A stretch of DNA of 12,216 bases from Clostridia bacterium (GCA_024403005.1 JAKSSQ010000036.1:1-12216); one strand, 5' to 3'. Positions 1 to 5,318 are shown, counted from the first letter of the stretch. Notes: a model not told the origin generated them from the sequence alone. Numbers and translations: made by a program.

Positions 1-375
1 TCTCATAGCTGTTGTTAAAGTACCGTCGCAGATGCAGAAAGGAAGAACTGTCTGCGGATCGGACAGAATTGTAATGTCTATGCCGTAGGGAAGTCCGGGG
101 ATGGGGGAATTTGCCTTGGATTCAGCTGCCCACTTTACGCCGCCGATGTTGATATCGCCGCCGATATAGCAGGGCATTGTGTTAAAGAAGGAATTCCAGT
201 TGTCGTCTTCGGGAATGGGCATGTGAACCTTGGGAGGGTTCTTAATAAGTCCCTGACCCAATAATTTATATGTTTCGTCTACTACTCCCAGGATCATTTT
301 CATGTCCAGAAGGCCGGCCTTAATAACTTCTTCCTGCTTAAGGAAGAGGATTTCAGAATCTGTTGTGTGCAGCAT
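1..375 (-). CDS. Ornithine cyclodeaminase/mu-crystallin family protein, second copy (C-terminal part beyond window)
   Basis: Only the first 125 codons are in the window; the frame is open to base 1. The start ATG (373-375) is preceded by a clear AGGAGA ribosome binding site, and the gene begins 17 bp after the ATPase stop, so it is the fourth gene of the operon. The protein is closely related along its whole visible length to the product of 1883-2911, with the same blocks: LFLKQEEVIKAG, GQGLIKNPPK, SFFNTMPCYIGG, GGVKWAAES and GTLTTAMR. The family holds NAD(P)-dependent enzymes such as ornithine cyclodeaminase, archaeal alanine dehydrogenase, ketimine reductases and SbnB. Lys81 and Arg125 match expected substrate-contact positions. 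Residue 51 is His, where the paralog has Arg (KVHM versus KVRM). The Rossmann domain lies outside the window, so substrate, reaction and intactness are unknown. Confidence 0.88.
   Translation of the reverse strand, partial: MLHTTDSEILFLKQEEVIKAGLLDMKMILGVVDETYKLLGQGLIKNPPKVHMPIPEDDNWNSFFNTMPCYIGGDINIGGVKWAAESKANSPIPGLPYGIDITILSDPQTVLPFCICDGTLTTAMR
115..192. repeat. Near-identical 78-bp direct repeat, copy in the second cyclodeaminase-family gene
   Basis: This segment matches 2651-2728 at 76 of 78 positions by hand alignment at a constant offset of 2536, both copies in the same orientation. It encodes the MPCYIGGDINIGGVKWAAES region. The flanking gene sequence is less similar, so this is either a strongly constrained block or a trace of gene conversion. 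Recombination between the copies would delete the permease and ATPase genes. Confidence 0.85.
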
Positions 376-392
376 TTTATTTATGTCTCCTA

Positions 393-1142
393 TTAAATTA
401 CATTGATAACCTTGGACAGGAAGTCCTTAGTGCGTTCGTTCTGCGGATTTTCAAAGATGGACTTGGGGTCACCCTGTTCCATGATGTAGCCCTGGTCCAT
501 GAAGAGCACTCTTGTGCCAACCTTCTGAGCAAAGCCCATTTCGTGAGTAACTACTACCATTGTTGTGCCTTCGTCTGCCAGTTCCTTAATAACCTGCAGT
601 ACTTCGCCTACCATTTCGGGGTCCAGAGCGGATGTAGGTTCGTCGAAGAGCATTACATCGGGGCCCATGGCCATGGCGCGAACGATGGCAATTCTCTGCT
701 TCTGGCCGCCGGAAAGCTGGCTGGGGAAGGCATTAGCCTTGTCTTCCAAACCTACGCGGTGGAGCAGTTTCATGGCAGCTTCCTTTGCCTCAGCTTCGCC
801 CATCTTCTTAACGTTGATGAGGGGAACGCAGAGGTTGTCGATTACGCTCAGGTTGTTGAAAAGGTTGAACTGCTGGAATACCATGCCTACCTTTTCTCTG
901 TGCTTGTTTACGTCGAAGCCCTTAGCTGTAATATCTTCGCCTTCGAAGATAATCTGGCCGCCTGTGGGCTGTTCGAGCAGGTTAAGACAGCGAATGAATG
1001 TGGACTTACCGGAGCCGGAGGGACCGATAACTACAACAACTTCGCCCTTGCAAATTTTTTCATCTATTCCCTTGAGAACCTTAAGATTTCCGAAGCTTTT
1101 CTCCAGACCTTTGATCTCAAATAATACGTCTTTATCTGTCAC
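393..1142 (-). CDS. Polar amino acid ABC transporter ATP-binding protein (GlnQ/HisP type)
   Basis: A 249-residue ATPase that would power the membrane permease encoded just upstream. All nucleotide-binding motifs are present: Walker A GPSGSGKST (40-48), Q-loop Gln90 in VFQQFNLF, signature LSGGQKQR (143-150), Walker B VMLFDEP (163-169) and switch His200. The length and motif wording (PTSALDPE, VVTHEMGFA) are typical of the glutamine/histidine/arginine subfamily. The start is GTG at 1142; it overlaps the permease end by 11 bp and has an AGGATGAAGA-type site inside the permease gene, which indicates translational coupling. It is the only ATPase in the locus, so it probably serves both binding proteins. 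The exact amino acid cannot be read from this subunit. Confidence 0.95.
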   Translation of the reverse strand: MTDKDVLFEIKGLEKSFGNLKVLKGIDEKICKGEVVVVIGPSGSGKSTFIRCLNLLEQPTGGQIIFEGEDITAKGFDVNKHREKVGMVFQQFNLFNNLSVIDNLCVPLINVKKMGEAEAKEAAMKLLHRVGLEDKANAFPSQLSGGQKQRIAIVRAMAMGPDVMLFDEPTSALDPEMVGEVLQVIKELADEGTTMVVVTHEMGFAQKVGTRVLFMDQGYIMEQGDPKSIFENPQNERTKDFLSKVINVI

Positions 1143-1812
1143 TCTTCTTCATCCTCACTTCGAACATACTTACGCCCTTACCAAGAATAATATTCAGGAT
1201 CAGGTAAATTATAGCGGATATGTAGTAGCAGTACAGCGGGCTGTAGGTTGCTGTTACTACGAGGTTGTTGTTGTACATAAGGTCTGCAACACCCAGGTAC
1301 ATTAAGATGGATGTTTCCTTAACCATTGTTACGAATTCGTTACCGATAGCGGGCAGGATGTTCTTGATAGCCTGGGGCAGGATGATTAACTTCATTGCCT
1401 GGCCGTAGGTCATACCGCAGGAACGAGCAGCTTCCATCTGACCCGAATCAACAGCCTGAATACCGGAACGTATGATTTCCGCAACGTAGGCTGCCGAGTT
1501 CATGGACAAGGCTATTACGCATGGCATGACTCGCTCCAGGGCCATTCCCCAGATTGTCATCTTCGGATACGGCAGGAAGTCCAGCTGGAAGTATACGATA
1601 TAGAGCTGAACCAGCATGGGCGTACCGCGGATGATGGTAATGTAGAGCTTCGCAAACTCGGAGAAAGGCTTGAACTTGGAGAGTCGCAGCAGGGAGATGA
1701 TGCAGCCGAGGCAGCAGCCCAGAACTACAACGATTAATGCTACAACGATCGTTGTCCTTGTTCCGCGAAGGAAGTATTTATAATAATTCATGAAAATGGT
1801 CATCATATTCAT
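1132..1812 (-). CDS. Polar amino acid ABC transporter permease (His/Glu/Gln/Arg/opine family)
   Basis: A 226-residue inner-membrane permease with about five hydrophobic spans (roughly residues 21-43, 56-78, 96-114, 166-180 and 193-213). It carries the RGTP motif (62-65) and the cytoplasmic EAA loop (EAARSCGMTYGQAMKLIILP, 127-146) that docks on the ATPase. A reading starting at TTG (1818) gives two more residues, but the AGGAGG site would then be only 2 nt away. ATG at 1810-1812 sits 8 nt from that AGGAGG and is preferred. The gene lies 70 bp after the cyclodeaminase-family gene and overlaps the ATPase gene. Only one permease is present, so the channel is probably a homodimer. Confidence 0.95.
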   Translation of the reverse strand: MNMMTIFMNYYKYFLRGTRTTIVVALIVVVLGCCLGCIISLLRLSKFKPFSEFAKLYITIIRGTPMLVQLYIVYFQLDFLPYPKMTIWGMALERVMPCVIALSMNSAAYVAEIIRSGIQAVDSGQMEAARSCGMTYGQAMKLIILPQAIKNILPAIGNEFVTMVKETSILMYLGVADLMYNNNLVVTATYSPLYCYYISAIIYLILNIILGKGVSMFEVRMKKSDR

Positions 1813-1882
1813 GGCCAAATCCTCCTGTTAATATAATATTTCCGCTGAGCGGTGGTTAATCTTAATACTAAAGAGGCGGTTA

Positions 1883-2911
1883 TTATTCGAAGAGAGGCTT
1901 GTCCCAAAGCTTAACCTTTGTGCCGATACCCATTTCCATAGCCTTCTTGTAAAGTGTATAAGCGATCATGATGTCCAGAGCGCCCAGGCCTGTTGTACCT
2001 GCATAGAGCATCTGGTCTTCGGAAGTTCTTGCTTCCTTCTTTCCGAGGATTACATCTGCCAGAGCAACTGTGTCTTCCTTGTTGAGCTTTCCTGCGTTGT
2101 GGAGGTTAGCAATAGCAGCATTTGCGTGGCTTGCGGGCTGTTCCCAGTAATCCAGGTAGATTACATCTGCTGCTTCGATAACTTCTTCCTTAGCGTCGCC
2201 GGAGGGGCAAACGATGCCGCAGCCTGCGGGCAGCCAGGACTTGTCGATGAAGGGCTTAGCTGTTGTCTGGGAAACGATGAGCTGAGACTTAAGGCAGCAT
2301 GCCTTGCTGTCTGCGCAGGGAATAATTTCTACCTTATCCTTGTAGGGGCTTGTCTTTGCTGCGTTTTCAGCCTTTTCCATGTCCAGATCGCAGAGGTAAA
2401 TTGTTTCAAGAGTGGGGATAGCTTCGCAAACGGACATGATGGATGTTGTACCGATTACGCCTGCGCCGATGAGTGTAGCAACCTTTGTGTTCTTGGGAGC
2501 TACGATCTTAGCGCACAGACCGGAAACTGCGGAAGTTCTCATGGCTGTTGTGAGTGTACCGTCGCATACGCAGAACGGAAGTACTGTGAACGGATCGGAC
2601 AGGATTGTAAGGTCGATGCCCATGGGAAGTCCGGGAATTGTGAAGTTGTTCTTGGATTCAGCTGCCCACTTTACGCCGCCGATGTTGATGTCGCCGCCGA
2701 TGTAGCAGGGCATTGTGTTAAAGAAGGAAATCCAGTCTTCAGGATCGGGAAGCTGCATTCTTACTTTGGGGGGATTCTTGATAAGTCCCTGGCCGAAGAG
2801 CTTATATGTTTCTTCTGTAATTTCCATTATGAACTTCATGTCCATAAGGCCTGCTTTAATGAGGTCTTCCTGCTGAAGAAAGAGGATTTCGGGATTGGAT
2901 GTGCCGAGCAT
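1883..2911 (-). CDS. Ornithine cyclodeaminase/mu-crystallin family protein, first copy
   Basis: A complete 342-residue protein starting at ATG 2911 behind an AAGGAG site; it is the first gene of the transporter operon. Family features in order: Arg51 (PPKVRM), Lys81 (GGVKWAAES), Arg125 in LTTAMRTSAVSGL, and a Rossmann dinucleotide loop LIGAGVIGTTS (147-157) followed by Asp175 at the end of the second strand. Family members use NAD(P) to deaminate, cyclise or reduce amino acids and imines. The usual catalytic-Asp segment (GAHxPGxxELD in ornithine cyclodeaminase) is replaced by CPSGDAKEEVIEAAD (235-249), so classic ornithine cyclodeaminase activity is not assured. From memory, the N-terminus (LFLQQEDLIKAGLMDM) resembles proteins annotated as tyramine oxidase subunit B, but I could not check this. 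Co-transcription with an amino acid transporter suggests it acts on the imported compound. Confidence 0.92.
   Translation of the reverse strand: MLGTSNPEILFLQQEDLIKAGLMDMKFIMEITEETYKLFGQGLIKNPPKVRMQLPDPEDWISFFNTMPCYIGGDINIGGVKWAAESKNNFTIPGLPMGIDLTILSDPFTVLPFCVCDGTLTTAMRTSAVSGLCAKIVAPKNTKVATLIGAGVIGTTSIMSVCEAIPTLETIYLCDLDMEKAENAAKTSPYKDKVEIIPCADSKACCLKSQLIVSQTTAKPFIDKSWLPAGCGIVCPSGDAKEEVIEAADVIYLDYWEQPASHANAAIANLHNAGKLNKEDTVALADVILGKKEARTSEDQMLYAGTTGLGALDIMIAYTLYKKAMEMGIGTKVKLWDKPLFE
2651..2728. repeat. Near-identical 78-bp direct repeat, copy in the first cyclodeaminase-family gene
   Basis: Partner of the repeat at 115-192. The two differences are both A/G changes at third codon positions, which leave the protein unchanged. 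See the entry at 115-192. Confidence 0.85.
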
Positions 2912-2963
2912 ATTGTTTTTCTCCTTAAAATTATATAGTAATACTATGTGTTAACTTGTGACC

Positions 2964-3087
2964 GCATAAATATACGCCTTGATAGGTTAAATGTCAACAC
3001 TTTTCGCATAATTTTCTTAAATTATGCATAATTTATGTATTTGTGACCCAATATGCACCGATTTTATGCATAATCGAGTTTTATGCA
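2964..3087. promoter_or_regulatory. Phased GCATAA box array around the operon promoter (putative operator)
   Basis: GCATAA occurs at 2964, 3006, 3026 and 3068, with spacings of 42, 20 and 42 bp, close to whole helical turns. The boxes at 3022-3031 and 3064-3073 are full TTATGCATAA palindromes. Weaker TGCA boxes occur at 3054 and 3084. The first box touches the downstream edge of the -10 and the second lies 14 bp upstream of the -35. The same layout recurs at the promoter of the 3217-4056 gene. The cognate regulator is not recognisable in this window. Confidence 0.6.
2969..2997 (-). promoter_or_regulatory. Sigma-70-type promoter of the cyclodeaminase-transporter operon
   Basis: On the minus strand there is a perfect TTGACA (2997-2992), a 17-bp spacer and TATATT (2974-2969). 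Transcription should begin near 2962, giving a leader of about 50 nt before the ATG at 2911. The leader contains a 13-bp AT-rich dyad (2935-2947) and an AAGGAG site. Confidence 0.8.
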
Positions 3088-3102
3088 CGATTTTAATCAT
3101 AG

Positions 3103-3132
3103 AAAAAACCGCCGGATTGCTCCAGCGGTTTT
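3103..3132 (-). terminator. Rho-independent terminator after the first binding-protein gene
   Basis: The 8-bp stem AAAACCGC/GCGGTTTT (3105-3112 with 3125-3132), a C-A mismatch, then GGA/TCC closing a TTGC loop. Read on the minus strand, the stem is followed by further T residues. It lies about 85 bp after the stop at 3217 and separates the binding-protein transcript from the operon promoter. Confidence 0.8.
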
Positions 3133-3216
3133 CCCTAGGTTATGTTTGATTGTAAAAGAGGAGTTTGAATAACTCTTCGTTATTCCGAATATAAACTAAT
3201 CTTTTAACAGATTATA

Positions 3217-4056
3217 CTATTCTTCGGAGGAACCTGCAAGTTCATTGGCTTCATCTACGAACTTATCCATTGTTCCGTCGGAAGTTACTGTGGCAACAAG
3301 ACCGTTTACGTATTCAACGAAATCTTCGTTACCCTTCTGGATAGCTGCTGCGAAACCGGAAGCGTCCCATTCGATGTCGATGTCCTGAACAATAAGGTCT
3401 GCATTGCCGGAAGCGAATGCGGAACCTACGAGCTTGTTTGTGAATACGCAGTCGAGGCTGCCGCTCTTCAGCTGCATGATGAGGTCGTTGAACTTAACGA
3501 GACCGATGCAGTTAGCATCTGCTAAATAGTTGTGAGCGATCTGTTCCTGAACTGTGCCGGACTGATATCCGCCTACGCAGTCAGCGATGTCAGCTGTTGT
3601 CTTATACTTGTCTGCATCTTCTGTTCTGATGATAACGATCTGCTTGTTTGTGTAGAAGCTGTCTGTGAAATCTACAACCTGCTTTCTTTCTTCGCTGGGT
3701 GTGAGGCCTGCGAGAACGATGTCGAAGTCGCCCTTCTGGAGGGAGATGAGAAGGCTGTCAAAGCCCATGTCTACGATTTCGAGTTCAACGCCGAGGTCGT
3801 CTGCAATGTACTGAGCGAAAGCCATGTCGAAACCTACGATTTCATCCTTGCCGTTGATTTCTGTGTGGAATTCATAGGGAGGATAGTCTGCGGATGTACC
3901 AACCACGAGCTTACCTGCAGCCTTGATCTGTTCTACCTTTGTCATGGGAGCTTCGCCTTCTGCCTGTGCGGGCTTGCTTCCGCATGCTGCGAAGGAGAAG
4001 ATGAGGAGCATTGCCAGGAGCAGTGCTGTGATTTTCTTTAAATTCTTCATTTTCAT
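3217..4056 (-). CDS. Amino acid ABC transporter substrate-binding lipoprotein (SBP1)
   Basis: A 279-residue extracytoplasmic binding protein with a charged N-terminus (MKMKNLKK), a hydrophobic stretch and a lipobox FAAC, giving lipidated Cys25. The mature part is a two-lobed family-3 binding protein: VVGTSADYPPYEF (51-63), GFDMAFAQYIAD (75-86), GDFDIVLAGLTPSEERK (109-125, with Arg124 expected to bind the substrate carboxylate) and GGYQSGTVQE (162-171). Asn207 (LDCVFTNKL) replaces the Asp that normally holds the alpha-amino group. It is clearly a duplicate of the 4321-5157 product. The first ATG has an AGG only 3 nt away; a second ATG at 4050 is better spaced (9 nt), giving 277 residues and the same signal peptide. 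It has its own promoter and terminator. Confidence 0.95.
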   Translation of the reverse strand: MKMKNLKKITALLLAMLLIFSFAACGSKPAQAEGEAPMTKVEQIKAAGKLVVGTSADYPPYEFHTEINGKDEIVGFDMAFAQYIADDLGVELEIVDMGFDSLLISLQKGDFDIVLAGLTPSEERKQVVDFTDSFYTNKQIVIIRTEDADKYKTTADIADCVGGYQSGTVQEQIAHNYLADANCIGLVKFNDLIMQLKSGSLDCVFTNKLVGSAFASGNADLIVQDIDIEWDASGFAAAIQKGNEDFVEYVNGLVATVTSDGTMDKFVDEANELAGSSEE

Positions 4057-4112
4057 TTTCCTGCTTTCTTTTGTCTTACTAGCTTATGTTGGCTCACCGG
4101 AAAACACAAAAA

Positions 4113-4124
4113 CGCGTCCCCGCG
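4113..4124 (-). promoter_or_regulatory. GC-rich mini-hairpin near the 5' end of the SBP1 leader
   Basis: In an otherwise AT-rich leader the minus strand reads CGCG-GGGA-CGCG followed by TTTTT (4112-4108). The predicted transcription start is near 4133, so the hairpin would sit about 10 nt from the mRNA 5' end. The stem is only 4 bp, so termination is unlikely; a role in transcript stability is possible. This is weakly supported. Confidence 0.3.
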
Positions 4125-4134
4125 GCGGCTATGT

Positions 4135-4243
4135 GCATAATTATAGTACCTTGTTTGCATATGTCAATAGTTGTTTGCATAAAAACATCAAATTATGCAT
4201 ATTTATTTGATTTGCGTGAATTATACACACAAATGGTGCATAA
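4135..4243. promoter_or_regulatory. Phased GCATA box array around the SBP1 promoter (putative operator)
   Basis: GCATA occurs at 4135, 4157, 4177, 4197 and 4238, with spacings of 22, 20, 20 and 41 bp. Two copies of TTGTTTGCATA (4151-4161 and 4171-4181) are exactly 20 bp apart and flank the -35 box. Relative to the box touching the -10, the boxes at offsets 42, 62 and 103 match those at the operon promoter (42, 62 and 104). Confidence 0.6.
4140..4167 (-). promoter_or_regulatory. Consensus promoter of SBP1
   Basis: On the minus strand there is a perfect TTGACA (4167-4162), a 16-bp spacer and a perfect TATAAT (4145-4140). This gives a leader of about 76 nt before the start codon. Such a strong promoter fits the excess of binding protein over permease usual in these systems. 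Confidence 0.85.
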
Positions 4244-4281
4244 AAGGAAAGACGCAGCTTATAAACTGCGCCTTTCCTTAT
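4242..4281 (-). terminator. Rho-independent terminator after the second binding-protein gene
   Basis: The stem AAGGAAAG (4244-4251) pairs with CTTTCCTT (4272-4279). After an A-C mismatch, CGCAG (4253-4257) pairs with CTGCG (4266-4270) around an 8-nt loop. On the minus strand it runs into TTTTATG. It lies 40 bp after the stop at 4321 and next to the farthest GCATAA box of SBP1. Confidence 0.75.
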
Positions 4282-4320
4282 GTTATTTTGATTAATGAAT
4301 GAAGAATTTTTGAATCTGAA

Positions 4321-5157
4321 TTAGAGTGCATCTGCGCCGCCGGAGAGAGCTACTGCATCTTCGATGTACTTTTCGATTGTGCCTTCTGTCTGATACTTAG
4401 CTGCAACCTTGTTTACTACTTCTACGAGGTCTTCGTTGCCTTTTTCGATAGCTGCAGCGAATCCCAGGTCTTCCCATTCGATGCCGATGTCCTGAACCAT
4501 AAGGTCGTCGTTACCGGATACATAAGCTGTACCTGTGAGGAAGTTTGTGTAGAGGCAGTCAATCTTGCCTGTCTTGAGTTCCATGAGGAGTTCGTTGAAC
4601 TTAGCCAGCTGGATGATGTTTTCTTCCTTGTTGTGCATCTTAGCGATGTCGAACTGGATTGTACCGGACTGGCAGCCGCCCTTGAGTTCAGCTACGTCTG
4701 CTGTTGTCTTGATCTTGTCTGCATCTGCCTTCTTGATAACTACGATCTGCTTGTTGATGAAGAATACGTCGGAGAAATCAACAGACTTTTTTCTTTCTTC
4801 TGTCGGAGAGAGAGCTGCGAGAACCATGTCGAAGTCGCCCTTCTGGAGAGAGATGAGCAGACCGTCGAAGGACATGTCTACCAGTTCGAGTTCTACGCCC
4901 AGTTCATCTGCGATGTCCTGAGCGATGGAGATGTCTACGCCTACAATCTTGTCTTCGCCGTTTGCGTCTGTGTGGAATTCATAGGGAGGATAGTCTGCAG
5001 ATGTACCGACTACCAGCTTGCCTGCTGCCTTGATCTGTTCTACCTTGGACATGGGTTCATCTGATGCGGGATTGTCTGCCGGTTTGCTTCCGCATGCTGC
5101 GAAGGAGAAGATCATGAGCATTGCCAGAATTAATGCGAGTGCTTTCTTAAGTTTCAT
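4321..5157 (-). CDS. Amino acid ABC transporter substrate-binding lipoprotein (SBP2)
   Basis: A 278-residue paralog of SBP1 with the same plan: signal peptide MKLKKALALILAMLMIFSFA, lipobox ending at Cys22, ADYPPYEF (54-61), SLQKGDFDMVLAALSPTEER (103-122, with Arg122 for the substrate carboxylate) and GGCQSGTIQ (160-168). Asn205 (IDCLYTNFL) again replaces the usual amino-group-binding Asp, so the change predates or survived the duplication. Differences from SBP1 in the ligand cleft include Cys162 for Tyr and a different stretch after Asn205, so the two may bind related but different ligands. It stands alone between a strong promoter and a terminator, about 1.4 kb upstream of the operon that encodes its likely permease and ATPase. 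Confidence 0.95.
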   Translation of the reverse strand: MKLKKALALILAMLMIFSFAACGSKPADNPASDEPMSKVEQIKAAGKLVVGTSADYPPYEFHTDANGEDKIVGVDISIAQDIADELGVELELVDMSFDGLLISLQKGDFDMVLAALSPTEERKKSVDFSDVFFINKQIVVIKKADADKIKTTADVAELKGGCQSGTIQFDIAKMHNKEENIIQLAKFNELLMELKTGKIDCLYTNFLTGTAYVSGNDDLMVQDIGIEWEDLGFAAAIEKGNEDLVEVVNKVAAKYQTEGTIEKYIEDAVALSGGADAL

Positions 5158-5253
5158 TTTAGGGTCCTAACCTTTCTGTATTGTTTAGTAAATTACCTTC
5201 TATTTATATGTGTATATTATTTAGCAAATGGAAGGAACTTGTTTATATTGGAT

Positions 5254-5281
5254 ATTATACGCTTATATTCACATATGTCAA
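5254..5281 (-). promoter_or_regulatory. Consensus promoter of SBP2
   Basis: On the minus strand there is a perfect TTGACA (5281-5276), a 16-bp spacer and a perfect TATAAT (5259-5254), giving a leader of about 90 nt. The core is nearly the same as SBP1 (TTGACATATG in both), consistent with a duplication that included the promoter. Confidence 0.85.
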
Positions 5282-5318
5282 CTATTTATTCATAATTATT
5301 CACAAAATATTTATGTAA
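5266..5318. promoter_or_regulatory. TATTCA box array at the SBP2 promoter (diverged putative operator)
   Basis: TATTCA occurs at 5266, 5287 and 5297 (spacings 21 and 10 bp, whole helical turns), with TTATGTAA at 5311-5318. The box upstream of the -35 reads TTCATAA where SBP1 has TTGCATAA, so these look like diverged forms of the GCATA box. The box touching the -10 in the other two promoters is absent here. Confidence 0.4.

Larger units (their letters stand above)
2912..3216. other. 305-bp intergenic region between binding-protein gene and operon
   Basis: From right to left this holds about 80 bp of AT-rich 3' tail after the binding-protein stop with no convincing gene, a rho-independent terminator (3103-3132), the GCATAA box array, the operon promoter and a short leader. 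TTGTGACC occurs twice, at 2956-2963 and 3041-3048, 85 bp apart. No small ORF with a convincing ribosome binding site was seen. Confidence 0.75.

Noticed and set aside
363..1305. Long plus-strand open frames opposite the ATPase gene
   Set aside because: They mirror the ATPase and permease genes in other frames, have no ribosome binding sites and no recognisable protein content, while the minus-strand frames carry complete family motifs.
1813..1818. TTG start giving a 228-residue permease
   Set aside because: The AGGAGG site would be only 2 nt from TTG but is 8 nt from the ATG at 1812, so the shorter form is preferred.
2930..2935. TATAAT close to the first paralog start as the operon -10
   Set aside because: It would place the transcription start inside the ribosome binding site and lacks a good -35; the TTGACA/TATATT pair further upstream is far better.
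2099..2938. 279-codon plus-strand open frame opposite the first cyclodeaminase-family gene
   Set aside because: Cysteine-rich, low-quality composition typical of antisense translation; the opposite strand encodes a complete, recognisable protein with promoter and ribosome binding site.
4135..4243. GCATA box array considered as a CRISPR-like array
   Set aside because: Repeat units are only 5-11 bp at a 20-bp period and sit on a promoter; there is no CRISPR-length repeat, unique spacer or cas gene.
5158..5260. SBP2 leader considered as a riboswitch
   Set aside because: About 90 nt of AT-rich sequence without a clear stem set, known aptamer core or expression-platform hairpin.
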